This document shows, piece after piece, positions 10,604-22,515 of a stretch of 64,000 nucleotides of DNA (the first letter of the stretch is position 1; every line of letters starts with the position of its first letter). Both the position numbers and the translations under genes were made by a program. The stretch lies in NCBI RefSeq assembly GCF_002575655.3, contig NC_053038.3, positions 141,314,885-141,378,884 on the forward strand, given 5' to 3'. The notes beneath the pieces were generated by a model. It was given only the letters and a program-made list of their open reading frames with translations, was not told the DNA's origin and made no database searches. Origin of the DNA: Aegilops tauschii subsp. strangulata. Taxonomy: Eukaryota; Streptophyta; Magnoliopsida; Poales; Poaceae.

Positions 10604-13407
10604 GCTGCTTCTGCTCCATAAACCATGAAGAAAGGCGTGAAGCCTGTAGATCTGTTAGGAGTAGTGTTGATGCTCCATAAGACGGAGGGCAACTCCTCCA
10701 CCCAACAACCCGGCGTCCGTTGCAAAGGGACCAAAAGCCAGGGCTTGATGCCCTTCAGAATCTCCTGGTTAGCTCTCTCAGCTTGACCATTGGATTGAGG
10801 ATGAGCCACTGAGGAAACATCAAGTCGGATATGCTCTCGTTGACAAAACTCTTCCATGGCGCCTTTGGAGAGATTGGTGCCATTGTCAGTTATGATGCTG
10901 TGCGGAAAACCAAAGCGGAAAATCACCTTTTTCATAAATTGAACCGCCGTGGCTGCATCGCACTTGCTAACTGGCTCAGCTTCCACCCACTTTGTGAACT
11001 TATCAACTGCCACCAAGAGGTGGGTCTTCTTATCCTTGGACCTTTTAAAAGGCCCAACCATATCAAGCCCCCAGACCGCAAAGGGCCAAGTGATTGGGAT
11101 CATCCTCAGCTCCTGAGCCGGCACATGAGCCCGTCGTGAGAACCTCTGGCAACCGTCACATTTACTGACCAAGTCCTTTGCATCAGCATGAGCCGTCAAC
11201 CAATAAAAACCATGAAGAAAAGCCTTGGCCACAAGAGACTTTGAGCCGGCGTGATGGCCACAATCCCCTTCATGGATCTCATGCAAGATCTCTTGACCTT
11301 CCTCAGGGGAGACACAACGCTGAAACGCTCCTGTAACACTGCGATGATGTAACTCGCCATCGATAACAATCATTGACTTGGCCTGCCGGGTTATTTGCCT
11401 GGCCAAAGTTTCATCCTCAGGCAACTCGCCCCGGGTCATGTAAGACAGATATGGCATTGTCCAGTCTGGTATGATATGGAGAGCCGCCACCAGTCGTGCC
11501 TCCGAGTCAGGGACAGCCAAGTCTTCCTCCGTAGGCAACTTAACCGAAGGGCTATACAGGACATCCAGGAAAGTGTTAGGCGGCACCGGCTTTCGCTGAG
11601 AGCCTAGCCGGCTTAGGGCATCAGCCGCCTCGTTCTTCCTGCGATCAATGTGCTCTACTTGGTAGCCCTGAAAGTGCCCCGCAATGGCATCAACTTCGCG
11701 GCGATAAGCCACCATGAGCGGGTCCTTAGAGTCCCACTTGCCGGATACTTGTTGAGCCACCAAGTCTGAGTCACCGAAGCATCTTACCCTGCTCAAGCTC
11801 ATTTCCTTAGCCATCCGAAGACCGTGGAGCAAGGCCTCGTACTCAGCCGCATTGTTAGTGCAAGGAAACATCAACTGTAGCACATAATGGAACTTGTCAC
11901 CTTTAGGGGAAGCCAATACAACACCAGCCCCCGAGCCCTCCAACTGCCTGGACCCATCGAAGTGAATAGTCCAATATGTATTATCCGGCTTCTGCTCAGG
12001 CACTTGTGACTCTGTCCAATCATTGATGAAATCCACCAAGGCCTGAGATTTAACAGCAGTGCGTGGCACATATTTGAGACCATGAGGTCCAAGTTCTATA
12101 GCCCACTTAGCAATTCTCCCTGTGGCCTCTCTGTTTTGGATGATGTCACCAAGGGGGGCAGAGCTGACCACAGTGATGGGATGACCCTGAAAATAATGCT
12201 TAAGTTTCCGGCTCGCCATGAACACACCATACACAAGCTTCTGCCAATGCGGGTACCGTTTCTTGGACTCAATGAGCACTTCGCTGACATAATAAACCGG
12301 CTGCCGAACCGGATGTTCCTTACCCGCCTCCTTGCGCTCTACCACAATAGCCACACTGACGGCTCGTGCGTTTGCCGCCACATACAGTAGCAAGGACTCC
12401 TTATCAACCGGAGCAGCAAGGACTGGGGGCTCTGCCAGCTGCTTCTTCAAATCCTCAAAGGCGGTATTAGCTGCATCATTCCAGACAAAGTTATCAGTTT
12501 TCTTCATCAACTGATATAAGGGCATGGCCTTCTCCCCCAAACGGCTTATAAAACGGCTTAAAGAAGCAATGCGACCCGCCAAGCGCTGAACGTCATTTAT
12601 ACACGCCGGCTTAGCCAGGGAGGTGATGGCCTTGATCTTCTCCGGGTTAGCCTCAATGCCTCTGTCAGACACCAAGAAGCCCAAGAGTTTGCCTGCAGGA
12701 ACACCAAAGACACACTTGGCCGGATTAAGCATCATCTTATAGACCCGGAGATTATCAAAGGTTTCCCTTAAATCATCTATCAGGGTTTCCTCTTTGATGG
12801 ACTTAACCACAATATCGTCCACGTAAGCATGAACATTGCGCCCGATCTGTTTATGAAGACAGTTCTGTACACAACGCTGGTAAGTCGCCTGTGCACACTT
12901 GAGTCCAAAGGGCATAGACACGTAGCAAAAGGCTCCAAAGGGAGTGATGAACGCCGTCTTCTCCTGGTCCTTAACTGCCATCTTAATCTGATGATAACCG
13001 GAATAAGCATCCAAGAAACTCAAACGTGCACAACCTGCCGTAGCATCAATGATTTGATCAATACGGGGGAGGGCAAAAGGATCAGCCGAACATGCCTTGT
13101 TTAAGTCCGTGTAGTCCACACACATTCGCCAAGTGCCGTTCTTCTTGAGTACGAGCACCGGGTTAGCTAACCACTCTGGGTGAAAGACTTCAATGATAAA
13201 CCTGGCCGCCAAGAGCCGGGCCACCTCTTCACCAATAGCTTTCCGCCTCTCTTCATTAAACCGCCGAAGGAACTGTCTGACTGGCTTAAATTTAGGATCA
13301 ACATTGAGAGTATGCTCGGCGAGTTCTCTAGGTACACCTGGCATGTCAGAAGGTTTCCATGCGAAGATGTCCCTATTCTCACGGATGAACTCGATGAGCG
13401 CGCTTTC
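10564..13407 (-). pseudogene. pol: pol of element C: RT, gypsy RNase H, archaeal-type RNase H, integrase
   Basis: The 926-residue ORF (from its first Met at 13344) contains RT with YVDD (174-177) and an upstream Asp in FLDAYSGY. A gypsy RNase H (about 305-420) has lost its first Asp. A second RNase H of archaeal type keeps D463, E501, D525 and D575. Integrase has a His/Cys zinc finger (H691, H697, C729, C732) and the catalytic set D761, D820, E856 with 35 residues between the last two. The ORF continues in the gag-protease frame but is separated from it by one TAG at 13410-13408. It ends early at 10564 after the frameshift. The catalytic residues look intact, so pol was probably lost recently. 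Confidence 0.9.
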
Positions 13408-15252
13408 CTATTTTGGATCCAGATTTGCACTGATGCTAAACTGCTGAGATGAGTCACCTGGAACAAAATCAACAAGTTTAGTCTCATCAGCTGATTTAAA
13501 TTTCATTGCCGGCTCTTGTTCTGTAGTTGGCTTTTTCAGAGAGGTCATATCCGTTGGGTCAACATTGTCCTTGTAAAACTTCAACTCCTCTGTAGCACAC
13601 ACAGATTCTGCATAAGCCGCATCGCCTTCCTCACACTCCAGAGCCACTTTCCGGCTGCCGTGAACCGTAATGGTCCCATTGTGACCCGGCATCTTGAGCT
13701 GTAAATACACATAACACGGCCGTGCCATGAACTTGGCGTAAGCTGGCCGTCCAAATATAGCATGGTAGGGACTTCTTATCTTTACCACCTCAAAGGTCAA
13801 TTTCTCCACCCTGTAGTTGTTTTCATCACCAAAAGCCACTTCCAATTCGATCTTGCCGACTGGATAAGCCGACTTACCAGGTACCACGCCATGGAAGATA
13901 GTGTTCGACTGGCTGAGGTTCTTATCAACCAACCCCATACGGCGAAAAGTCTCATAATAGAGGATGTTGATGCTGCTGCCTCCATCCATGAGCACCTTTG
14001 TGAATTTATATCCTCCCACTTGAGGAGCCACCACTAAGGCCAAGTGGCCCGGGTTATCCACCCGGGGAGGGTGATCCTCCCTACTCCACACTATAGGTTG
14101 CTCAGACCACCGCAAGTAGCGTGGGATCGCCGGCTCAACAGCATTCACAGCCCTCTTGTGAAGCTTCTGATCTCGCTTGCACAAACTAGTGGTAAACACA
14201 TGATACTGTCCACCGCTAAGCTGCTTTGGATTGGTCTGATAACCCCCCTGCTGCTGTTGATGACCCTGGCCAGACTGTTGATTAAAGCCCCATTGACCGC
14301 TCTGAGGACCAGAATTTGAGCCGCCCCCCGGGCCATGAAAGCCGCCGGCACCTGAGCCGCCGCCCGGGCCATTGTAGTTTTTAAAGGCTTTCATGATTGC
14401 ACAATCCTTCCATAGATGAGTCGCTGGCTTCTCTCTAGAGTCGTGTCTCGGACAAGGCTCATTCAACAGCTGCTCCAATGAAGGTCCTGACCCGCCGCCT
14501 CGGGGAGGGGGCCTCCCCTTGCGTCGCTGGTTATTGCCTTGTGCGCTGGCGTTGGCCACAAACTCTAGGCTGCCATTTGCCTTGCGCTTGCCTCCTCCTT
14601 GGTTCCCCGGGTTAAACTGAGGACCCTTGCCATTGTCGTTCTTCTTTCCCTTCCCTGTCCTTTCATCATCTGAAGGGGGATCCTTGGTACCATCAGAATC
14701 GGCGTACTTGACAAGGGCTGCCATTAGTGTACCCATATCACTGCAGTCGCGCTTAAGCCGCCCGAGTTTCATCTTCAAGGGCACAAAACGACAATTCTGC
14801 TCCAGCATTAAAACCGCTGAGCCGGCATCCATCTTGTCTGACGAATGTATGATCTCCTTAACCCGGCGAACCCAATGTGTCGTGGACTCACCCTCCTGCT
14901 GCTTGCAGTTAGTCAAATCCACAATTGACATAGACTGCCTACAGGTATCTTTGAATTTTTGAATGAACCGGGCCTTCAGCTCAGCCCAAGACCCAATGGA
15001 ATTCGGTGGTAGCCCTTTCAACCAAGTGCGGGCAGTCCCATCTAACATCATGGTGAAATACTTGGCCATGGCCGCCTCACTGACCTCCAGCAGCTCCATA
15101 GCCATCTCATAACTCTCGATCCAGGCTGCGGGTTGTAAGTCAGCTGTGTAATTAGGCACCTTCCTAGGGCCCTTGAAATCCTTAGGTAGACGTTCATTAC
15201 GGATAGCTGACACTAAACAAGGGACACCCCCGGTCCTGGTAGGGATACCCAC
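13408..15252 (-). pseudogene. gag: gag capsid, zinc-knuckle variant and protease of element C
   Basis: The frame encodes the capsid core (about residues 37-180, with AAWIESYEMAMELLE and the WAELKARFIQKF region) and a Gly/Gln-rich basic linker. A Cys-x2-His...His...Cys variant of the zinc knuckle spans C267-C284. The aspartic protease has DGGSS (423-427) in place of the usual DSG/DTG, a form I recall from Tat elements. The ORF stops at a TAG directly before the RT part in the same frame. The N-terminal part of gag lies upstream in broken frames. Confidence 0.85.
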
Positions 15253-15885
15253 ATCAATGGAAGCCGTCGGATAAGCCGCGGGGTCTGGTAAGCCGTCAAT
15301 TGCGGCACTTGCTCCGCCTCTTGCCGCGCTTGGTCTGCTGCGTAAAAGGCTCCATTATGAGCCGGGCCATGGCCAGGGGGCGGGTCATGGCGTCGGACGT
15401 TACTTGAGCCGGTTGCTGAGACCATGTGCCGGCTGTAACTCGGGCTCTGGCCTGGACGAGGGGTCGAGTGGATCTTGTCCCGGCTGTAGGAGTACGCCTC
15501 TTGCTGCGCCAGTGCTGTCTGAAGGAGTTCCCTGACCCGGCGGGTTTCAATAGCCGTCGCCGTCAACTGGGAGAGCCGCCAGTCGTGCTGCCGCAGCGAC
15601 CATGTTCTCCAGCGGGTTGTTATAATGACCCGGGGGTATTGGCACATACTGAGGCGGGGCAGGGAGCACCTGGGGAGGCCCCATCACTCGTGGCTAAATA
15701 AGGGGTCCAGACCCGGGCGCTATGACCCCTGGCGGGTTACTAGACCCTGCACCTGGCGTGTTGAAGAGGTTGCGTGGATCGTAAACCGGAGGGAGTCGAG
15801 ATTGGGCCTTTTGATGCCTCCTTCTCATGACCTCATTGGCCGCGTTCTGATCCATCGTGAGTTGGAAGGACTGCGCCTGAATCAG
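15253..15885 (-). pseudogene. Middle of gag of element C, frameshifted
   Basis: The protein can be followed by switching frames: the N-terminal frame continues past a TAG at 15888-15886, meets another TAG near 15695 and a TGA near 15545, while a second frame (within 15647-15213) carries on before the first frame returns near 15290. The product is Pro/Gln-rich, then Arg-rich. At least two frameshifts and two or three stops show that this copy cannot make full-length gag. Confidence 0.6.
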
Positions 15886-16554
15886 CTAAGTTTGGGCATC
15901 GACAGCCGCCCTCTCCGCGGCCAGCCTGATCCCTTCCGCTGCAAGATCCTCTTTAGCTTTCATTAGATCCAATTTTAACTGTGCCACCTCTGCATCGTGC
16001 TGAGCTTGATCTACCGGGTCAACCGTGGCGGTTAGCAGGGCCGTCATCTTGTCCGTGAGATCCATCAGCACCTGAGCCGGAGAAGGCACCGGGTTTCCCG
16101 CTCCAGCAGCGGGGTTCTGAACAGGCTGCGCACCAGCCATAAAGACTCCAATCTGACTCGGCGGCTCAAACGGGTCCGGAATACTGTCACCATCGGAACA
16201 GCCCATGAGCCTGCCGTCTTGAAGTTGATACAACGAGTTTGATTCATCGGTGGCCGACTCGCCGTCAGAGCCGGCGGCCGCCTCATCACCAGACCCAGAT
16301 GGATCGGAGGGCCCTCCATGGATGCATCCCACAAAAGCGCGCCTTAAGGCAGGCCGGGCCCGGGCGGGTCGGGCGCGCTGAGCCGTTTCGATGAGATCGG
16401 CGCAGAGATCCGGCTCAGGGCCTGGCTCACCAATCTTGCCAATGAAAACATGAATTCCGCCGAAGGGGACCCGGTACCCGTACTCAATTGAGCCGGCGTC
16501 GGGGCCCCAGCTTGCATCGTCGATGTAGAGCTTGCCGCGACGACTCTTGGTCAT
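15886..16554 (-). pseudogene. gag N-terminal region of element C
   Basis: I chose the Met at 16554 because the longer ORF starts inside the LTR. The product begins MTKSRRGK and is rich in acidic and Ala residues, with a helical C-terminal part; it ends at a TAG at 15886 beyond which the same frame resumes. Its place after the PBS matches the N-terminal gag of element A. Confidence 0.65.
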
Positions 16555-16623
16555 CCGGCCCACAGCGTATCCCTTGAGCCCTTCGAAGCTGCCCTTCAAG
16601 AACTCAAATCCACCGTGCGCTGG

Positions 16624-16640
16624 CCCCACGGTGGGCGCCA
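16624..16640 (-). other. Primer binding site of element C
   Basis: TGGCGCCCACCGTGGGG on the minus strand, two bases inside the 5' LTR; same sequence as in element A. Confidence 0.8.
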
Positions 16641-16642
16641 AC

Positions 16643-17160
16643 TGTCGTGGAATTATCACGGCAGATGTCCTCGAGCTAGGACTTAGTCGTGGAGCCATCG
16701 CAACTAGGAAGCTTGAAGGGGTTAATGCGGGACAAGGAACACGAGGGTTATACTGGTTCGGCCCCTTACGGTGAAGGTAAAAGCCTACGTCCAGTTTGAG
16801 GTGATATTGATTAGGGTTACGATCACCAGGGAGCTAAACTGCTATGCCCGACTCTCGATGAGATTGTTCTTGTCCCTAAACCGCTGCCGGGTCATCCCTT
16901 TATATAGGGAGGCTGACGCCCAGCAGCCCTCAGAGTCCCGACCGGCTCATAAGAGCGCCGGCTCGGACTCTCAATCATACTTGCTTTGCACTACAAGTTC
17001 TACCATAATAACGATTGTAACTACGGGCCTTAAGCCATATCCGGGTCTTAAGCCCATCTCTGGCCCACCGTCTTCAAGCTTGGCTCCGGGCTTCTGGTAA
17101 TGACCATTAGAGTAACCCGGCCCCTCCTGGCGGGTGACTCTAAGGTCTATATCCTCAACA
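16643..17160 (-). repeat. 5' LTR of element C (518 bases)
   Basis: It pairs with 4133-4651. A minus-strand TATATAAA at about 16907-16914 is the likely promoter core for gag-pol. Most differences from the other LTR are G-to-A on the plus strand, as expected from deamination of methylated cytosine. Confidence 0.95.
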
Positions 17161-17165
17161 GCACC

Positions 17166-17316
17166 CGCAACAACTGCTATTGTTGCACCTCTAGTTGCAA
17201 TTTCTCCAGCTCCTCAGAAGCTTTTGCAGACGGACTCCTCTCCACGCCATCTACGCACACCGGAGATCATGCCTAGAGTGTCGCATAGCACTATGCATTT
17301 TAAAGTTTTTTGGTAA
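17166..17316 (+). pseudogene. C-terminal end of the ORF of element B
   Basis: Joined to 4132 without the second TSD copy, the frame stays open through an Ala/Pro/Thr-rich tail and ends at TAA 17314-17316. This supports element C having split one ORF. Confidence 0.65.
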
Positions 17317-17812
17317 CTTGTTGCCAAAGGAGGAGAAAGTGTATAGATCATTAGGCTTCGAGGGAGAGAGAGCATTTTGCCTTTTGTTGCCTCTCTTGCT
17401 ACTTTATTTTCTTTGATTGTTTGCTCATTTGATTCCTATGCTACAATGGTTGTTATGCTCGTGAGATACTTTTATGATCATGTGTTTGATCATACTATGC
17501 TTTAATGTGTGCTTGAATGCTTATCTCCATAATCTATGTATGATCAATCATGTTTCCCTTGGTGATGAGTGCATGTTATTTATATCTTATCATTTTGAGC
17601 GCTCTACCAAGATGTATGTGACATGGAAGAGTGACCCATGATCCTAATCGACTGTGCATTTGCATTCAAAAGCAAATTCTAAATAATGCACAAATTTACG
17701 GGGAGCTCTTGCTTATCACATACTTCTCAAAGCGACGATGTATTTCATTCATATTATTATTTGTTGAAGCGTTGATCTATATGTTGTCATCGATTACCAA
17801 AAAGTGGGAGAT
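17317..17812 (+). other. 3' non-coding region and polypurine tract of element B
   Basis: AT-rich sequence without a supported gene. It ends in CCAAAAAGTGGGAGAT (about 17797-17812), a purine-rich tract directly before an LTR start TGAAAGTGCAA. Confidence 0.6.
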
Positions 17813-17823
17813 TGAAAGTGCAA
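17813..17823 (+). repeat. First 11 bases of the 3' LTR of element B
   Basis: TGAAAGTGCAA is the LTR start. It is cut here by element D and continues at 33471. Confidence 0.6.
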
Positions 17824-18356
17824 TGTAACACCCCGCATGTAACTTGCCATATTTGTAACTCCGACTCTTGCCATTTTCGGCTATGTGTTATGATATTCCC
17901 TCCGTGGTCGGGTTTTGTCTTTCGTTTTGTACTTTGTTCATGTCATGCATATCATATCATGTCATCATGTGCATTGCATTTGCATACGTGTTCGTCTCAT
18001 GCATCCGAGCATTTTCCCCATTGTCCGTTTTGCAATCCGGCGCTCCTATCTCCTCCGGTGCACCCCTCTTGTTTTCTTTCGTGTGCGGGCATCAAACGTT
18101 CTCGGAATGGACCGAGGCTTGTCAAGTGGCCTTAGTATACCACCCGGAGACCACCGGTCAAGTTTAGTTCCATTTGGAGGTCGTTTAGTACTCCAAGGGT
18201 TACCGGGCATCCGCAAAGTCCATTTGTGTGTGCAGCAAAACCCCCCTAAAAACCAGCCCAAAACCCACCAAACTCTCTTCCATGCTGTAGGTCGTTTGAT
18301 CACGATAGTGTGGGGGAAAACCGCACCTCATTTGGAGCCTCCTAGCTCCCTCTACC

Positions 18357-18364
18357 TATAAATA
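18357..18364 (+). promoter_or_regulatory. TATA box in the 5' LTR of element D (copy at 29884-29891)
   Basis: TATAAATA stands just before the GC-rich leader in both LTRs. It is the likely start of the genomic transcript. Confidence 0.6.
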
Positions 18365-20261
18365 TGTAAGACCCCCGAGATGTTCGCGCAGTCCAACCCT
18401 AACCCTCGTCCCTCTCCGCCGCCGGACACGTCCGGGCTGAGCCGGACGCGTCCACCTCCACCGCCGCCGCCACGTGGCACACCACCGTGCCCGCGCCGCC
18501 GCGGCCCGCCGGGCCCGAGGCCGGCCCGCCCGCGTGCCGCGACCGGGCCCCGCGCCACCCTGCCGTCCCCGCCGCCGGATCCCGCGCCGCCACCGTCACC
18601 GTCGCCGCGCGCGCCGCCGCCGTTGCCTCGCCGCGCCGCCGCCGCGACCGACGTCCTCCCTCCGGCCACCGGCCTCACCTCCGCCCTCTCCCTCCCGTCG
18701 CCGGCGAACAGGACCCCGAGCCCGAGCCCAAGCTCTCTCCCCCGATCGGATCTGGAAGATCCCCTCGTGCGTTGACTTTCTCGTAACCCCGGAAATCCTC
18801 CAAGTCTTTTTCTGTTACAGCAATTACCCATGTTCAACAGTACATAACTCCTTGCATGTAGCTCCGTTTCGCGCGTGTAATATGTCAAATTGTTCGTCTC
18901 GTGATGCTCTACACTTTGTCCAATTGCACCATGTTCATTAGAGGCCATCTTGATGCCCAAATCCCTGTTGCAAGAGGGCTACTAGCTGTTATCTTCTGGC
19001 TCTTAGCAGAATTTGGAGATTTGTCATTTTTGTATCATTTAATCTGTGCATCTTTTGGGCATGAGCTCTACATGTGTTTTGTTGTATGCCATGCCATCTT
19101 TCCAGTGGTGTATGCCATGTATTTTTGTGATCTCTGTGGTGACTAGCACAAGCATGCAAACTAGGCTCCGTAATGTTTCTGATTTTAGGGATTTGGTGAT
19201 TTCTCCAAGTCCTTGTCTGCTGTTATTTTGTTGCCATGTAAACTTGATGCTACAGACAGATCCATGCATATTTTGGAGATGTTCAGTAAGGATGTTTTGT
19301 AGATATAGTTTTAATTGATCCATTCCTGCCCTTGTTTGAAATTTTGGAGTACCATAGGTTGACTCAATATTGCTCTACTTTTGCTATAAAATATTTCTGG
19401 CAGATTCTTAACATGACATTCATTTTTGCCAAGCTTGTTGTAGTTGATCCATAGATGCTATGATTTTGTTATTACCATGGTTAGCTTCAGAAACATGCCA
19501 TCTTGCTGTAGGTATTTTTTTGTCATGCATTGCTTTGTGGTGAGTGCATCAAGCTCACAAACATGTCCACATATTATTGTTTCTGCCATGCTCTGTTTTC
19601 TGCTTGCCATGTTTACATGCTTGCCATCATATCTTCTGTTCCTTTTTGGCTTATGGTCAGTAAGGGACTTTTGTCATATGCATTTAGTAGAACGTTTCCA
19701 TGCCTTGTTTTGCCATGTTAAGGTCCTGCAGCATGTTGATTTCGTGCTCTGAACATTGCTACCTGATGCTGTTTCAGACATGTCCAGTAATTTCACCAAG
19801 TCTGTGAACCTGTTATCTTTTGCACTTTTGCCATGCTTGTTTGAGCTTGTTATGTTGTGATCTAGCCGTATCTCAGTGTTCATCTTTTGTCAAGAATCTC
19901 CGGTGGATTACAGCCATGTGCTTTGTTGCTATGTTGGAGTGCTGTAGCATTGTTGCTTGTTGCATTTTAAGTGCTATCATGCTGTTAATCGCAGATTCGT
20001 GTCATTCTTGTTTTGCCCGCCATTTGCAAACCGTGCATCCGTTTCCGGTGATCTTTATATCGATTTCGACCGAAATCATCTCATCTTTCCAGTGGTATGC
20101 TTGGTTTGCCAATTTACTGCCTTGTTCATCTTTTTCCTTCCGGAGCACGCATATGCATCGCATATCATATCTTGCATACCATACATGTTTTGCATCATGT
20201 TGCTTGTGCATTTCTCGTGGTTGATTGTGGTTCCGTTTGTTTGTGTTATTGTCTTGGGTAG

Positions 20262-21685
20262 AGCCGGGAGACGAGTTTGTGAACGAGGAACCTGTTGAGT
20301 ACGCTTACGAGGATCAAGCTTTCGACAACTCTGAGAACCTTGCAGGCAAGATGACCACCCCTCGAAATCACCTCCATCTTTGCTTTGCTAGTTGTTCGTT
20401 CTATTGCCATGCTGCGCTACCTATCACTTGCTATATCATGCCTCCCATATTGCCATGTCAGCCTCTAATCATCCTTTCCTAGCAAACCGTTGTTTGGCTA
20501 AGTTACCGCTTTTGCTCAGCCCTTCTTATAGCGTTGCTAGTTGCAGGTGAAGTTGAAGTTTGTTCCATGTCGGAACATGGATATGTTGGGATATCACAAT
20601 ATCTCTTATTTAACTAATGCATCTATATATTTTTGGTAAAGGGTGGAAGGCTCGACCTTATGCCTGGTGTTTTGTTCCACTCTTGCCGCCCTAGTTTCTG
20701 TCTTACCGGTATTATGTTCCTTGAGTTTGCGTTCCTTACACGGTTGGGTGATTTATGGGACCCCCTTGACAGTTCGGCTTGAATAAAACTCCTCCAGCAA
20801 GGCCCAACCTTAGTTTTACCATTTGCTACCTAAGCCTTTTCCCCCGGGTTTTCGAGATCCCGAGGGTCATCTTATTTTAACCCCCCCCCCGGGCCAGTGC
20901 TCCTTCGAGTGTTGGTCCGAACTAAGTAGACTGTGGGGCCCCCTCTTGGAAACTCGAGGTCTGGTTTTACTCGTAGGATGTCTCATCCGGTGTGCCCTGA
21001 GAACGAGATATGTGCAGCTCCTCTCGAGATTTGTCGGCGCATCGGGCGGCTTTGCTGGTCTTGTTTTACCATTGTCGAAATGTCTTGTAAACCGGGATTC
21101 CGATACTGATCGGGTCTTTCCGGGAGAAGGTTTATCCTTCGTTGACCGTGAGAGCTTATGATGGCTAAGTTGGGACACCCCTGCAGGGTATTATCTTTTG
21201 AAAGCCGTGCCCGCGGTTATGAGGCAGATGGGAATTTGTTAATGTCCGGTTGTAGAGAACTTGCCACTTGACCCAATTAAAATACATCAACTGTGTGAGT
21301 AGCCGTGATGGTCTCTTCTCGGCGGAGTCCGGGAAGTGAACACGGTTTGAGTTATGGATGACGTAAGTAGGAGTTCAGGATCACTTCTTGGTCATTGCTA
21401 GATGACGACCGTTCCGTTGCTTCTCTTCTCGCTCTCTTTTGCGTATGTTAGCCACCATATATGCTTATTGCCGCTGCAGCTCCACCTCATTACACCATCC
21501 TTTCCTGTAAGCTTAAATAGTCTTGATCTCGCGGGTGTGAGATTGCTGAGTCCTCGTGACTCACAGATTCTACCAAAATAGTTGCAGGTGCCGACGATGC
21601 CAGTGCAGATGATGGGATCGATCTCAAGTGGGAGTTCGATGAGGAACGTGGTCGTTACTATGTGTCCTTTCCTGATGATCAGTAG
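20262..21685 (+). CDS. Predicted spliced acidic ORF inside the 5' LTR of element D (C-terminal exons)
   Basis: Exon-like 20262-20345 follows a T-rich tract ending GGGTAG and ends CTTGCAG before GCAAG, a GC-type donor. Exon-like 21588-21685 follows GTTGCAG and ends in TAG. Joined directly they keep one frame and give an Asp/Glu-rich sequence of about 59 residues ending in SFPDDQ. Both exons and the stop persist in the other LTR with only a few residue changes. An upstream exon with the start codon is not identified, and an alternative acceptor near 20547 is possible. Function unknown. Confidence 0.35.
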
Positions 21686-21969
21686 TGGAGCCCAGTTGGG
21701 ACGATCGGGGATCTAGCATTTGGGGTTATCTTATTTTCATTTGGATCTTGACCGTAGTCGGTCTATGTGTGTGTATTTTGGATGATGTATGAATTATATT
21801 TATGTATTGTGTGAAGTGGCGATTGTAAGCCAACTCTTTATCCCATTCTTGTTCATTACATGGGATTGTGTGAAGATGACCCTTCTTGCGACAAAACCAC
21901 TATGCGGTTATGCCTCTAAGTCGTGCCTCGACACGTGGGAGATATAGCCGCATCGTGGGCGTTACAAGT

Positions 21970-21982
21970 TGGTAATCAGAGC
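21970..21982 (+). other. Primer binding site of element D, one base inserted
   Basis: TGGTAATCAGAGC differs from the common initiator-Met tRNA site TGGTATCAGAGC by one extra A. It lies three bases after the LTR. Confidence 0.7.
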
Positions 21983-22515
21983 CATCCCCGACTTAGGAGC
22001 CCCCTGCTTGATCGAATCGCTGGCGTTGTTGAGTCTAGAACAAAAATGTTTTGAGTCTTAGGATTATATATATCGGAGAGTAGGATTCTTTTACTCCTCA
22101 GTCCCTTCGTCGCTCTGGTGAGGTCTCCTGACGTAGAAGTTTTGTCTATTCTCTCCTCAAATTTCACTAAAAAAAATTTAGGATCACGCGGGTATCTTGG
22201 AATCGTTCCGATGGTTTTGTGACGAGAACATTGTTCTTGGTGCCTCCCGACATTTAGGGGTTGTGGTAGTGTCCCGGGGAGTTGAGCTCCGAGGTGTTGT
22301 CGTCACAATTTTATCGTTGCAGTTCTGGAATACCTGAGTTTCGCCGACATCGAAAATCTCTTTTATGCAGTTGTTGGTGAGATCACCTCGACGCCACCCA
22401 GTACTGGGGCGGGAGTTCGGGAGTATTGCCATAACTTGTATAACGGATGTTTTTCGAAGCTTGAGGTAAACGGTTTCCGAAGGTTTCTTGGTTATGTGTT
22501 GACGAATGGATACAG
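21983..22515 (+). other. Leader of element D, first part
   Basis: Non-coding leader between the PBS and the solo LTR insertion; no ORF supported. It ends with the TSD TACAG (22511-22515). Confidence 0.6.

Larger units (their letters stand above)
4133..17160 (-). mobile_element. Element C: complete Tat-lineage Ty3/gypsy element with an opposite-strand gene
   Basis: The 13,028-base element has paired LTRs, a perfect 5-base TSD, a PBS beside the right (5') LTR and a purine-rich tract beside the left (3') LTR. Minus-strand order is gag, protease, RT, degenerate gypsy RNase H, a second RNase H of archaeal type, and integrase. That double RNase H marks the Tat lineage. The 3' third carries a gene on the plus strand, convergent with pol. 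I count seven substitutions and one indel between the LTRs; with a commonly used grass rate (about 1.3e-8 per site per year) this suggests roughly half a million years (inference). Confidence 0.95.
17824..21966 (+). repeat. 5' LTR of element D (4143 bases)
   Basis: It matches 29349-33465 closely, with scattered substitutions and small indels (the C-run near 20881 is longer here). It holds a TATA box (18357), a GC-rich leader rich in CCG (about 18400-18770), a long T-rich intron-like part, and two exon-like acidic segments (20262-20345 and 21588-21685). Confidence 0.93.

Noticed and set aside
18380..18775. Long Pro/Arg-rich open frames in the GC-rich part of the LTR of D (and 29893-30288)
   Set aside because: Open frames occur in several registers and indels between the two LTRs change the protein, so base composition explains them.
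19039..19323. 94-codon minus-strand ORF identical in both LTRs of D (30540-30824)
   Set aside because: Identity reflects LTR duplication; no domain and a T-rich, intron-like context.
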